From the NCBI RefSeq assembly GCF_003967555.1, contig NZ_BIFS01000001.1:4712001-4776000 (forward strand): 64,000 nt of DNA, in the 5' to 3' direction. The notes below the pieces were generated by a model. It was not told the DNA's origin and made no database searches. It saw nothing but the letters and a program-made list of their open reading frames with translations. This DNA comes from Dictyobacter kobayashii (GTDB taxonomy: Bacteria > Chloroflexota > Ktedonobacteria > Ktedonobacterales > Ktedonobacteraceae). Position numbers and translations under genes: made by a program. Positions 17,594 through 26,702 of this stretch are shown here, in pieces (position 1 is the first letter of the stretch; every line of letters begins with the position of its first letter).

Positions 17594-18346
17594 ATGTCGA
17601 TGCAACATACAACGGCTATTGCTGACTTATCCTCGCCTGTGCTAACGGTTTGTTATGTGTCTTCTGTTAGCTCACTGAGTCTGGCGGAATTAGCTTATTT
17701 TTGTAAAGAAGAGATGCGTAAGTATTGTCGTGGTGAGGTGGCGGATGATCGCTATGCTTTAGAAATTTTTCGGCGCGCTATGAAGTTGCATGATGCTCAG
17801 GCCTGGGATGTATTGCAGCAATGTTTTTCTGGTATCGTACATACCTGGATGCGCCGCCATTCCAAACGGGAGCGCGCTTATGCCTTGGATAGTGAGGAGA
17901 ACTATGTCGCCCAGGCATTTACCCGTTTCTGGCAGGCCAGCATCAATAATACTGAGCTTAAGTTTACGTCTCTGGCTTCGGCCTTAAATTATTTACGCGC
18001 CAGTTTGAATGGTGCAATTATGGATACATTACGGGTCTACACGCATGTAAATGAAGTACCACTGCCAGACGCGAATGAGCCGGGTTATAGTGGAGATCTG
18101 GTGGCTGAGGAAGTAGAGGATCATGATGAGTTGTGGCATGCCGTTCATTCTTTTTTGAGCGGTGAGCGTGAGATTCGCCTGGCATATTTACATTTTCATT
18201 GTGGTTTAAAGGCCCGAGAGATTGTCCAATTTTGCCCGGATGAATTTGACGATGTACAAGAAATTTATCGTTTGCGCCACAATATTTTTAAGCGTTTGAC
18301 GCGCAATGCTGCCCAGATTCGCTGGCGCCTGAGCTGTATCAGTTAA
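17594..18346 (+). CDS. Sigma-70-like RNA polymerase sigma factor
   Basis: The protein has 250 residues from ATG 17594, chosen for the GAGGTGG ribosome site five bases upstream; GTG 17585 is the alternative. The core FRRAMKLHDAQAWDVLQQCF, IVHTWMRRH, NYVAQAFTRFWQAS and LASALNYLRASLNGAIMDTLR matches region 2 of ECF-type sigma factors. The C-terminal part (GEREIRLAYLHFHCGLKARE and RLRHNIFKRLTRNAAQIRWRL) has region 4 features. The N-terminal 50 residues are extra. Such sigma-like genes are numerous in Ktedonobacteria; the regulon is unknown and no anti-sigma gene is adjacent. An inverted repeat TTAAGAAAA/TTTTCTTAA lies upstream at 17421-17454. Confidence 0.72.
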   Translation: MSMQHTTAIADLSSPVLTVCYVSSVSSLSLAELAYFCKEEMRKYCRGEVADDRYALEIFRRAMKLHDAQAWDVLQQCFSGIVHTWMRRHSKRERAYALDSEENYVAQAFTRFWQASINNTELKFTSLASALNYLRASLNGAIMDTLRVYTHVNEVPLPDANEPGYSGDLVAEEVEDHDELWHAVHSFLSGEREIRLAYLHFHCGLKAREIVQFCPDEFDDVQEIYRLRHNIFKRLTRNAAQIRWRLSCIS

Positions 18347-18507
18347 CTCCATGTACAACATTCTTTTTCCTTTCCTTTTCACAAATCTCGTAATGTGTTT
18401 TATCCATCATGGCGATGGGAAGCATCTCGTTCTCTGGCGGGCGCAGGCGCGCCCGCACATTTTTTTTGCACCACTGCAGAATGACTCCTTGAGCACCGCA
18501 GACGCGT

Positions 18508-18650
18508 AGCTTTTTCCTGTTCGTCCAGAGATCACGAGCGAGCGATAAGAGGTCCATTCTTTCAGGTGTGGAGTGTATGGGGGCGGCCGCAACCGCCCCC
18601 CATACACTCCACACCCCCAACCCGCCGCCGTAGGCGGCAAAAGAAAGAAT
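18508..18650 (+). repeat. Copy A of a MITE-like hairpin element
   Basis: The segment starts with a diverged copy of the element end (GCTTTTTCCTGTTCGTCC), followed by the conserved AGAGATCACGAGC, CCATTCTTTCAGGTGTGGA, a long GC-rich hairpin around GGGGGCGGCCGCAACCGCCCCC, and the CGCCGCCGTAGGCGGC end motif. It matches 19752-19877, 40936-41072 and 51228-51461. The GC-rich motif at 18431-18478 resembles part of the other palindromic family (26.7 and 32.8 kb). Confidence 0.75.
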
Positions 18651-18678
18651 TTGCATTCAGCACCGAATATGGTATGAT
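18651..18678 (+). promoter_or_regulatory. Promoter of the fluoride riboswitch and crcB genes
   Basis: TTGCAT (18651-18656) and TATGAT (18673-18678) with a 16-base spacer lie just before the fluoride riboswitch. Transcription would start near 18686, giving the aptamer a short leader. Confidence 0.55.
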
Positions 18679-18700
18679 GATATGACATAAACAAAAATCC

Positions 18701-18809
18701 ATTTGGTGATGGAGCTCACCTGGTCAATACATTACTTTGACTGAACTGCAGAGAAGCTGATGGCTCCTGATGGCGCACAGATATTAATCGCGTCGTCAGG
18801 AGTTTTTTT
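18701..18809 (+). ncRNA. Fluoride riboswitch (crcB motif) with intrinsic terminator
   Basis: GGTGATGGAGCTCACC (18705-18720) and GCTGATGGCTCCTG (18756-18769) are the two conserved parts of the crcB/fluoride aptamer. The second overlaps a hairpin, CTCCTGATGGCGC (18764-18776) with GCGTCGTCAGGAG (18790-18802), followed by seven Ts: a terminator. The arrangement fits an ON switch in which fluoride binding prevents terminator formation. The two crcB genes start 37 bases later. Confidence 0.93.
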
Positions 18810-18845
18810 GCGTCAAGATCTGAAAAAGTAGGTAAAGAAAGCAGT

Positions 18846-19232
18846 ATGAATGTATCTTCTCTAGCGCAATTAGTAGGTATCGGATGTGCAGGCGCTCTGG
18901 GAGCCGTAGCACGTTATATGCTGGGATATATGATTACCCGTCGTGCCGGTTCCGTTTTTCCCTTTGGAACACTCATTATTAATGTCAGTGGCTCTTTTTT
19001 GATTGGCCTGGTCTTTGCTTTGACGGCCCGGCATATCGTTAGCCCCGCCTTACAACTCATCCTGGCCACTGGCTTCTTAGGTGGCTATACCACCTTCAGT
19101 ACTATGTCCTGGGAAGGTGTGCAGCTGGCTCGTGGTGGCAAGCTGTGGGCAAGTGCATTATACCTGGGTGAAAATGTCATACTGGGTATACTGGCTGTCG
19201 CTCTGGGCATTGCGGCGGGATGGTGGCTATAA
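18846..19232 (+). CDS. crcB: Fluoride exporter CrcB/Fluc, first subunit
   Basis: The protein has 128 residues and four hydrophobic helices, the standard Fluc size. Family motifs are GCAGALGAVARYML (helix 1), GTLIINVSGSFLIGL with the conserved Asn (helix 2) and GFLGGYTTFSTMSWE with the phenylalanine/threonine box (helix 3). Fluc channels are dual-topology dimers that let fluoride leave the cell. The upstream fluoride riboswitch confirms the role. The second paralogue starts directly after this stop (TAA then ATG), and adjacent pairs like this usually form heterodimers with fixed opposite orientation. Confidence 0.95.
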   Translation: MNVSSLAQLVGIGCAGALGAVARYMLGYMITRRAGSVFPFGTLIINVSGSFLIGLVFALTARHIVSPALQLILATGFLGGYTTFSTMSWEGVQLARGGKLWASALYLGENVILGILAVALGIAAGWWL

Positions 19233-19748
19233 ATGCAAAAAAAACATTTTAACTGGCAGGGCCTGGCAATTGTTTTCTGTGGTGGATTTTTAGGTACCAT
19301 CAGTCGCTATCTCCTCAGCCATGCTATTCAGGGGGCACTGGGAAATGGTTGGCCCTATGACATTCTATTGATCAATATCAGTGGTGCATTTGTGCTGGCA
19401 CTGCTGTCAACGCTGGCCGATGCGACCCTGTTTATCAATCCGGCTCGTCGCCTCTTCCTCAACGTTGGTTTCCTGGGCGCATACACCACCTTTAGTAGCC
19501 TGGCATTAGGCGATATGACGCTGCTGACCAGCCAGAAAGCCCTGCTGGCCTTGCTCTACCTGTTTTGTAGCATCTGTGGTGGTATTATCGCCGTCCTTCT
19601 CGGCCAGTTGATTGGCCTGCGCATCATCCAGCGCGTAAGAGCTCCTTATGTGCGTGTGGCAGATGAAAATGCGGAACAGCCTGAAACCTCAGAAATGCTC
19701 GCGCCCTCGGCCAGCATTGAATCCTTACAAGAAGAAGAGCGGCTATAA
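19233..19748 (+). CDS. crcB: Fluoride exporter CrcB/Fluc, second subunit
   Basis: The protein has 171 residues with four helices. It matches the first subunit motif by motif: CGGFLGTISRYLLSH, DILLINISGAFVLALL and GFLGAYTTFSSLALG. It has a hydrophilic C-terminal extension of about 35 residues after the last helix, rich in Glu and Ser, that the first subunit lacks. An N-terminus starting MQKKHFNWQ, more basic than that of its partner, suits opposite membrane orientation. It starts directly at the first subunit's stop, so both are made from the riboswitch-controlled transcript. Together they are expected to form one heteromeric fluoride channel. Confidence 0.93.
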   Translation: MQKKHFNWQGLAIVFCGGFLGTISRYLLSHAIQGALGNGWPYDILLINISGAFVLALLSTLADATLFINPARRLFLNVGFLGAYTTFSSLALGDMTLLTSQKALLALLYLFCSICGGIIAVLLGQLIGLRIIQRVRAPYVRVADENAEQPETSEMLAPSASIESLQEEERL

Positions 19749-19751
19749 TCG

Positions 19752-19877
19752 CAGGGAGATCATGGCAAGCGATACGATGGACCCTCTTTCATGCATGGTG
19801 GGCGGCCGTAACCGCCTACCACCCACACTCTCACCCCGGCGCCGCAGGTGCTAAAGAGGAACAGTAAAAAGCCCTGG
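19752..19877 (+). repeat. Copy C of the MITE-like hairpin element
   Basis: This copy has GAGATCATGGCAAGCGATAC, a GGTGGGCGGCC/CCGCCTACCACC hairpin, CGGCGCCGCAGGTGCTAAAG and the conserved end GAGGAACAGTAAAAAGCCCT. It lies just after the second crcB gene. It is the copy with the better right end but lacks most of the left terminal repeat. Confidence 0.7.
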
Positions 19878-20192
19878 GGCGACACTACCTGCAATGCAAA
19901 GAGGCGAAATTTAGCGTACAATCAAACTAACAACAAATCCCTTCAATTGCCTATTGAAATGTAGGTTTGTGGATGGACAGTAGAAGTGCGCCCGGTTACA
20001 TTGCTGTAAGTACCTGGCCACAATTCCGTCGTAAAGGAGCTTGATAACAGCTCTTGAAAAATGATGAAAAAGTGGTAAAATGTATTTCAGATTACGTAAA
20101 ACATGAAGCGGTTGAAAGAACCATTCATACCTGGGAACAGGTGTAATCAGTTAAAATGAGATACGATTCACGGTCTCTTGCCCGGCTAGGGC

Positions 20193-20274
20193 CACACACT
20201 CTCACGAGTGCGGTGTGCTGCCTGCTCAATCTCGGTCGTAAGGCTATTGAAGCCTATCGAGAGGAGGGAGGCAG
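20193..20274 (+). ncRNA. Structured RNA leader upstream of xylulokinase
   Basis: Two hairpins are visible. The first is CACACACTC (20193-20201) with GAGT-GCG-GTGTG (20206-20217), with a three-base bulge. The second is nested: CTGCCT (20218-20223) with AGGCAG (20269-20274), TCTCGGT (20230-20236) with ATCGAGA (20256-20262), and AGGCT/AGCCT (20241-20245/20251-20255) with a bulged CGTA. A purine-rich GAGGAGGG sequence is inside the second. I do not match it to a known riboswitch class. The xylB start is about 40 bases downstream. The rest of 19878-20313 holds nothing I recognise. Confidence 0.45.
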
Positions 20275-20313
20275 AAATCAATACGTTTTACCACGTTTTG
20301 AAAGGCAGTATGT

Positions 20314-21852
20314 ATGCAAACTCTGTTAGGTATCGATCTGGGTACTACTGGTGTAAAAGCTGCCCTCTTCGCGGTTGAGGATGGGCATGTCATAGCTGAT
20401 GCCTTCTTTGAATATCCTCTATTTCATCCTCATCCTGGCTGGGCCGAACAGAATCCCTCTGATTGGTGGGAGGCCACTATTTCGGCGATCCGGCTGTGTT
20501 TGAAGGAAGGTGCCAGTAAAGGTGCCGCGGCTGAAGATGTACGTGGTCTGGGGCTGTCAGGTCAGATGCATGGTGTGGTGCTATTGGATAGCAATCAACA
20601 TGTCTTACGGCCCTGCATCATCTGGGCGGATCAGCGGAGCGATGCGCAATGTCGCTGGATCACAGAGAAGGTTGGAGCCAGTAACTTGATTCAATATGTC
20701 AGCAATCCAGCCTTAACTGGTTTTTCGGCCCCTAAGCTCCTCTGGGTGCGCGACAATGAGCCTGAGATATTTGCGCAGGCCCGGACGATGCTATTGCCGA
20801 AAGATTATATTCGCTATCGCCTGACGGGGGTGCTGGCGATGGAGATCTCTGATGCGGCCGGTACGTGTCTGCTGGATGTTAAACATGGCAACTGGTCTCA
20901 GGAGGTCCTGGCGGCCCTTGAGCTCAATCCCTCCCTTCTTCCTCCTGTGGTGCCAGCGGATGCGGCCAGTGGCAGTATTACGGCAGAGGTGGCTGGCCTT
21001 ACGGGTTTGCGCGCCGGGACACCGGTGGCTGGTGGTGGGGCGGATAATGCCTGTGGCGCGGTCGGCAATGGTGTGGTTGAGCCGGGACTGGCCCTGGTCT
21101 CGGTTGGCACCAGTGGCATCGTTTTAGCGCATTCGAATTCGCCCCAGGTAGATACCTCTGGTCCCGTGCCACGAGTGCATACATTTAATCATGCTGTTCC
21201 TGATGCCTGGTATTTGATGGGGGTCACCCAGGGAGCTGGCCTCTCTTTCCGCTGGCTGCGCGATAATATTGGTCTGCCTGAGCGGGCCCTGGAGCGCTGG
21301 ACCGGCATCGACCCTTATGAGCTATTGGCGAAAGAGGCGGAAAGTATTCCCGCTGGCAGTGAAGGCTTGATTTTCTTGCCATATCTGCAGGGTGAGCGTA
21401 CACCTCACCTGGATGCCTATGCCCGTGGTGGTTGGATCGGCCTCACCGCCAGCCACGATCGTCGCCACCTGGTCCGTTCGGTCCTGGAGGGTGTGGCCTT
21501 TAGCCTGAAGGATTGCTATGCCATTATTCAAGAGCAGGGCCTGCAATTAAACCAGGTGCGTGCAACCGGCGGTGGCGCCAAGAGCCCTCTCTGGCGACAG
21601 ATTATCGCTGATGTGCTGGGTGTCGAACTGGTCGTTACCAATGCTTCTGAAGGGCCAGCTTTTGGCGCAGCCCTGCTGGCTGGCGTCGCCGGAGGAGCCT
21701 ACTCCACGGTGCAGGAGGCATGTGCCCGCACGGTTCAGGTAGTGCAAAGGACAGCGCCAGATACCGCGCTCGCGCCAGCTTACGAGCAGGCGTATGAAGT
21801 ATATAAAGCCCTCTATCCAGCTCTAAAGCCTATCATCAGCCGCCCCCTCTAA
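20314..21852 (+). CDS. xylB: Xylulokinase
   Basis: The protein has 512 residues, typical for FGGY carbohydrate kinases. The N-terminal phosphate motif is LLGIDLGTTGVKAALF. GLSGQMHGVVLLD (about 76-88) is the signature of xylulokinase within the family, IIWADQRSD follows, and the catalytic Asp is in GGGADNACGAVGNG (about 234). The second ATPase motif is VRATGGGAKSPLWRQI with SEGPAFGAAL. It phosphorylates D-xylulose to xylulose 5-phosphate, feeding the pentose phosphate pathway. No xylose isomerase is in the window; the sugar porter at 25210 may be a partner. The start at 20314 has a weak AAAGG site. Confidence 0.93.
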   Translation: MQTLLGIDLGTTGVKAALFAVEDGHVIADAFFEYPLFHPHPGWAEQNPSDWWEATISAIRLCLKEGASKGAAAEDVRGLGLSGQMHGVVLLDSNQHVLRPCIIWADQRSDAQCRWITEKVGASNLIQYVSNPALTGFSAPKLLWVRDNEPEIFAQARTMLLPKDYIRYRLTGVLAMEISDAAGTCLLDVKHGNWSQEVLAALELNPSLLPPVVPADAASGSITAEVAGLTGLRAGTPVAGGGADNACGAVGNGVVEPGLALVSVGTSGIVLAHSNSPQVDTSGPVPRVHTFNHAVPDAWYLMGVTQGAGLSFRWLRDNIGLPERALERWTGIDPYELLAKEAESIPAGSEGLIFLPYLQGERTPHLDAYARGGWIGLTASHDRRHLVRSVLEGVAFSLKDCYAIIQEQGLQLNQVRATGGGAKSPLWRQIIADVLGVELVVTNASEGPAFGAALLAGVAGGAYSTVQEACARTVQVVQRTAPDTALAPAYEQAYEVYKALYPALKPIISRPL

Positions 21853-21861
21853 CCTTTTTGT

Positions 21862-21912
21862 GCACAGGGACAATTTGATTCTATACCTATGAGAATCAAA
21901 TTGCTCCTGTGC
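21862..21912. terminator. 21-bp hairpin with a two-base internal mismatch
   Basis: 21862-21882 pairs with 21892-21912 (GCACAGG, two mismatched bases, CAATTTGATTCT), with a nine-base loop. It lies between the convergent xylB and endonuclease III-like genes. Confidence 0.65.
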
Positions 21913-21979
21913 GTACGTGCGCTGCCGCGCCCACCTTGGTTTTATGGTGAGTTGCAGCAAATGTGCTCCGTTGTAAAGC

Positions 21980-22741
21980 TCAGGCCTTCACCACCGTTTT
22001 GTAGTAGTCGCACAGATCGGTGATGGCGCATTTGCCGCAGCGGGGGTGTTCATAGACGCAGACCCTCTGGCCGTGGCGCAGCAGGGCCTTATGGAAATTG
22101 TAGATGCTCCTGGGGTCATTAGGGAGTAATGCCTGCAATAGATTGTGCGCGGCATCGGCCGTTACCTTCTTGCCGATCAGCCCCAGGCGTCCCGAGACGC
22201 GGTGGACATGCACATCAACCGGTAATAGTGGTAGCTGACAGCTAAAGAGGAGTACACAGGCCGTGGTCTTGGGTCCTACACCTTCGAAACGATTGAGCCA
22301 GGCGGCCGCCTCCTCGACTGGTAGCTCGCGCAAGAAATTAAGATCGAGATTGCCGCGCTCCTCGGTGATCTGGCGCATAATCGTTTGCAGGCGCGGCGCT
22401 TTGACCTCAGGCCAGTTGACGTTGGCGATGGCATCCTGTACTTCATTGGTGGGAGCGTCACGTACCGCCTCCCAGGAACCAAATTTCTTGAGCAGGCTGT
22501 CATAGGCGGCCGCCGTCTGCTCATCTTTGGTGCGGTGCGACAGAATGATATCAACCAGCATACTCATAGGATCTTTTTTTGACCAGGTAGACACTCCATA
22601 GTTCTCTGTCAGACGTTGTGAGACCGCCAGCGCCCTGGCGGAAAGTGCCATCATGTCAGGTGAGGGGTACCCATAGTCGGCGCTATTTCGTGCCGGTCTT
22701 GTAGTTTGTTTCGCCATTCTTCCCATCTTTCTACTGAACAT
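21980..22741 (-). CDS. Endonuclease III-like HhH-GPD DNA glycosylase
   Basis: The protein has 253 residues. The helix-hairpin-helix with catalytic Lys is RFEGVGPKTTACVLLFS, the catalytic Asp is in LLPVDVHVHRVSGRLGL (about 176), and the C-terminus has a four-cysteine iron-sulfur loop with C-x6-C-x2-C-x5-C spacing (CVYEHPRCGKCAITDLC). All features of Nth-type glycosylase/AP lyases are present; they remove oxidised pyrimidines in base-excision repair. It is longer at the N-terminus than E. coli Nth (211), with a basic start that may bind DNA. The exact start is unsure: ATGs at 22741, 22726 and 22717 are all in frame. It is transcribed alone. Confidence 0.88.
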   Translation of the reverse strand: MFSRKMGRMAKQTTRPARNSADYGYPSPDMMALSARALAVSQRLTENYGVSTWSKKDPMSMLVDIILSHRTKDEQTAAAYDSLLKKFGSWEAVRDAPTNEVQDAIANVNWPEVKAPRLQTIMRQITEERGNLDLNFLRELPVEEAAAWLNRFEGVGPKTTACVLLFSCQLPLLPVDVHVHRVSGRLGLIGKKVTADAAHNLLQALLPNDPRSIYNFHKALLRHGQRVCVYEHPRCGKCAITDLCDYYKTVVKA

Positions 22742-22825
22742 ATCCAGGATTCGATGCTGTTACTGTATATACGGACATGCAGGGGGAAGACGTTCCAGCT
22801 ATTTGCCTGCGGATGGGCCTGAGCC

Positions 22826-22875
22826 CTTTAGTTGATATGGTTGCAACCCATGTATTGCAACCATATCAACTAAAG
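22826..22875. terminator. 21-bp perfect hairpin overlapping a stop codon
   Basis: CTTTAGTTGATATGGTTGCAA (22826-22846 except the first base shown) pairs perfectly with 22855-22875 across an eight-base loop. The reconstructed stop codon of the leftward kinase gene (22870-22872) lies inside one arm. Confidence 0.65.
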
Positions 22876-24953
22876 CAACTGAAAGGCATTGATCTCACTG
22901 TTAGTGATGAAGATCCAGCCATTGGCCACATAGGGACGACTCATTTTTTCGCCATTCATTTTAATCGAATGGATAAGTTTGCCGTGCTGGGCATCCAGCA
23001 TATAGAGCTCCATGCTTTTCGTGGTGAGATAGACAATGCCATCTACGACCAGCGGGTCGCATCAATCTCATTTTTGAGGTAGACGCCCCATTGTTGTTTA
23101 CCCGTAGCCAGATCGAGGGCAAATAGTTTTGTGCGGGCGGTACTGTTGCTGAAGACTCCTTGCATATTGATATAAGCGATGCCGTTGACGATCTCCATCT
23201 CGTGGGCGAGCTCGTTTTCCAGTGGAATAGACCAGTAGGTCTCGCCCGTCTGCATATCCAGGGCGTAGAGCTGACCATTATTGACGCAGATGCAGACGAT
23301 ATGCTCGTCAAAGGTCACTGCGGCATATACCCGACCGACATCAGCATAGGTGGCCAGTTTTTGACCACGGTCCGCGTCAACTGCGTAGCAATGCCCGCGT
23401 TCGGTAGCGATATAGACCTCATTATTGGCGATCATTGGTCGTCCCTGTAACTGTGCTTTCAATGTCACATTCCAGTATTGCTGACCGGTGGCTGCATTCA
23501 GTGCATAGACGGCGTGGCTGGAATGGGCATACACGATATCATTGAGCACAATGGGGGTCGCCTTGAGGTATTCCTCTGTTTCGATGGACCAGTAAAGCTC
23601 ACCGGTATCCGCATCCAGGGCAGAGACCTTGCCGCCATTGTCGAGGTTGCCAGAACAGAAATAGATGATGCCATCGGCAAATACAGGGGCCTCAAAGATG
23701 CCAGACTGCGTCTTATACGACCAGAGGTGTTCGCCGGTCGAGATATCCAGTGCCCGTAGATGTCTGGGGCTGGCGGTACTCCAATTGACTGAATTATAGG
23801 TGCCGGCATAAATAATTCCATTGGCTACGGTGGGCTCAGAATAATAGACATGCGCCAGCCCACTGGTGGTGCTCCACATTGGACGTAACTGGGTAACATG
23901 CCTGGTGGTCTGGTTTGGCGCCTGTGCCTGGCCACGCTTCTGCAGAAACTTTGGTAGCGTTACGGGCTCTTCAGGCTGGTTGGTTCTTCTCTCCCGCGTA
24001 GGGGGATTTGTTTCAATGACATGATGATGAACTTCCCTGGACTCCACCTGTGTTGGCTTTGGCTGGCCGCTACGAGACGTATTTTTTTTTGCCTGCGTAG
24101 GCGGATTAGATTTCTTCGCTGGAGCCTCGCTTGGGGTCGCATCCAGCAGCGCCTGGATAAAATCGGCGACGCTTTCATAACGATCGTCGCGCTCTTTGGC
24201 CAGGGCCTTGAGCAATGCCTCCTCAATCGCTGCAGGAATCGCTGGATTAAGATCGTGCGGCTCGATCGGGGCCTCATAAATGTGTTTATAACCGATTGTA
24301 TAAGGATCGTCCGCCATGAAAATCTGTTGTCCCGTAAATATTTCGTAGGCGATGCAGCCCAGGGCATATTGATCGCTTTTTTTACTGATCTTGCCCTTAA
24401 ACTGTTCCGGCGACATATAGGCCGGGGTACCAATCTCATCGACACGGCGCGTCTTCTGAATCTGCAAGGCAATGCCAAAATCGGCCAGCAAGGCATCTCC
24501 TCGCGCATTGAAGAGGATATTGGCAGGCTTAAGATCTCGGTGCACGACATCCATGTCGTGGGCATGTTGAAGACCCCGGCCAATCTGCTGCAAAATGCGT
24601 ACGGCCTCATTCGTATCCATTGGACTGCCATTCAATTGATCCAGGCGATCCCTTAACGAGCCTCCTGGTGCATATTCGGCCACAAAAAATGGATATCCCT
24701 CATATAAATTGGCATCCAGAATCGGCAAAATATTGGGATGAGTCAGCTCATCCAGAATCACAGCTTCCTGGAAGAAGCGATCAAATTCTTCTTGCGAGTT
24801 CAAAGCCGTGTTCAGCACCTTAATCGCGACAGGTGGCTTCTGGGTCAGAAGAAAGTGTTTTCCAAGGTACACACTTCCAAATGCTCCCTGCCCCAATGAC
24901 TCCATGAGGATATAACTAGCCAGTTGCTTTCCTATTAATTCGTCCTTCACCAT
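22870..24953 (-). CDS. Ser/Thr protein kinase with C-terminal PQQ-type beta-propeller (one frame break)
   Basis: The kinase domain (1-270) has G-loop LGQGAFGSVYLG, PPVAIKVLN, HRDLKPANIL, LADFGIAL and GTPAYMSPEQF. A Pro/Lys/Thr-rich linker follows, then from about residue 360 a series of blades of the form A-x-D-x-x-T-G-E-x-x-W-S. No membrane helix is obvious, so the propeller is probably cytoplasmic and ligand- or protein-binding. ATG 24953 (MVKDELIGKQL) has AAAGGA upstream; GTG 24968 is the alternative. Near 23053 one C is missing in ACCCG; after correcting it the reading continues for two more blades to a TAG at 22870. Neighbour genes transport and use sugars, but the target is not known. 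Confidence 0.88.
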
Positions 24954-25209
24954 ACGCATCCTTTGCACCGAGAAACTATACTGATATTGTTGAATAGAAT
25001 TATATACGATTTGTCTTCTATTAAGAAGAGTATCATAATCCGAGTGGCTGTCACATTATTCCTCTTGAGACGTGATAGATACTGAGTACTAACCAGTTGT
25101 CTGATTGTTTTTCCGCGGGTGAATATTTAAATGCTGTGTTTGTAATCAGTTACAATGAAAAAGGCTATTGGATTGGCTGGTTTCTTTCCCATGATGGGGG
25201 AGGTATTCT

Positions 25210-26616
25210 ATGCAGAAAGCTACCACTCCTCATGCGCCGAGAAAGTTGTCCGTTTACTTCATTACTAGCGTTGCTGCTTTGGGAGGATTGCTCTTTGGCT
25301 ATGACACAGGCGTCATTTCTGGTGCTCAGCTCTTCCTCGTCAAAACGTTTTCACTTAATCCACAGCAACAAGAGTTCGCGGTCAGTGTTGTCCTGATTGG
25401 TGCTATCATCGGTGCTATCGTCGCCGGAAAAGTAAATGATGGCCTGGGACGAAAAAAGACCCTGATCCTTCTGGCCGTTATCTTTACGGTGGGAGCCATC
25501 CTGACGGCTCTGTCACCAACTTACACGCTCTTTCTTTTCTTCCGTGCTATGGTTGGTCTTGCCATTGGAGCCGCGGCCAGCGTAGTTCCCGTGTACATTT
25601 CAGAAATGTCTCCTTATAAGATGCGCGGCAAACTGGTAACCTTTAACCAGTTAGCCATTACGATTGGTATCGCGGTTTCCTACTGGGTTGACCTGGCTTT
25701 TGCCCATGCAGGTATGGGCTGGGCGCCGATGTTTGCGACGGCGGCTATTCCAGGTATCATGCTTTTCGTCGGCATGCTTATTAGCCCGGAAACTCCTCGC
25801 TGGTATGCTGGCAAGGGACGCTGGGATGAAGCGCGACAGGTGTTGGAGCGCATCGAGGGAGCCGATCCCGATTTCGAATTGTCAGAGATTCACTCCTCTC
25901 TAAGTCTGGATAAGAGACAGGGTAAACTGCGCGATCTGTTTGGACCTGGGATTCGTATGGCGCTTCTGGTTGGTGTTGGTCTGGCGGTATTCCAGCAGTT
26001 CGTTGGTATCAATACCGTTATCTACTATGCACCGACCATCTTCCAATCGGCAGGTGTTGCGTCGGCGAGTAGCGCTATCCTGGCGACCAGTGTTGTTGGT
26101 GTCGTCAATGTGCTGGCGACCATCGTGGCCCTGTTCCTGGTGGACCGAGCCGGGCGACGTATTCTCCTGATCACTGGCTGTATCGGCATGATCATCGGGC
26201 TGATCTTGCTGGGCATCATCTTTGCGAGTGGTGTTGCTAACGCTGGCCTCCTGACCTTGCTGGCGTTGATGGTTTATATCATCTCATTCGCAATCAGCAT
26301 GGGGCCGGTTTTCTGGCTGATGAGTGCCGAAATCTTCCCGACTAACGTGCGCGGTGCCGGTGCCAGTGTCTGTTCGTTTGCTAACTGGGTATCGAATTTC
26401 ATTGTCAGTGTCACCTTTTTGAGCCTGATTGGTTCCATTGGAACCGCACGTACATTCTGGTTATATGCCGCGATCGGCGTAATCGCTCTGATCTTCTGCT
26501 GGCGCCTGGTGCCTGAGACCAAAGGCAAGACCCTGGAGCAGATCGAAGCTTACTGGAACAACGGGCGTCGCTGGGTCTCGACCACCGCCCAGGCTCGCTT
26601 CCGACCAACCCATTAG
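25210..26616 (+). CDS. MFS sugar porter
   Basis: The protein has 468 residues and 12 predicted helices. Sugar-porter motifs: LLFGYDTGVISGAQLF (helix 1), LGRKKTL (loop 2-3), GAAASVVPVYISEMSP (helix 4), PETPRWYAGKGR (central loop), QQFVGINTVIYYAPTIF (helix 7), DRAGRR (loop 8-9) and PETKGKTLEQIE (C-terminus). This is the XylE/GalP/IolT group, proton-coupled uptake of a pentose, hexose or inositol. Xylose is plausible because xylulokinase is 4 kb away, but the residues do not prove it. ATG 25210 follows GGGGGAGG. The gene is divergent from the kinase gene. Confidence 0.92.
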   Translation: MQKATTPHAPRKLSVYFITSVAALGGLLFGYDTGVISGAQLFLVKTFSLNPQQQEFAVSVVLIGAIIGAIVAGKVNDGLGRKKTLILLAVIFTVGAILTALSPTYTLFLFFRAMVGLAIGAAASVVPVYISEMSPYKMRGKLVTFNQLAITIGIAVSYWVDLAFAHAGMGWAPMFATAAIPGIMLFVGMLISPETPRWYAGKGRWDEARQVLERIEGADPDFELSEIHSSLSLDKRQGKLRDLFGPGIRMALLVGVGLAVFQQFVGINTVIYYAPTIFQSAGVASASSAILATSVVGVVNVLATIVALFLVDRAGRRILLITGCIGMIIGLILLGIIFASGVANAGLLTLLALMVYIISFAISMGPVFWLMSAEIFPTNVRGAGASVCSFANWVSNFIVSVTFLSLIGSIGTARTFWLYAAIGVIALIFCWRLVPETKGKTLEQIEAYWNNGRRWVSTTAQARFRPTH

Positions 26617-26640
26617 CGCATCACTAATACTCACCACCCC

Positions 26641-26673
26641 AGCAGGCTCCCGGTTTTTGACCGGGAGCCTGCT
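26641..26673 (+). terminator. 14-bp hairpin after the sugar porter gene
   Basis: AGCAGGCTCCCGGT (26641-26654) pairs perfectly with ACCGGGAGCCTGCT (26660-26673); the loop is TTTTG. It starts 24 bases after the porter stop. Confidence 0.8.
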
Positions 26674-26702
26674 GATTTATATTAATGCATGTTTTATGAT
26701 GT

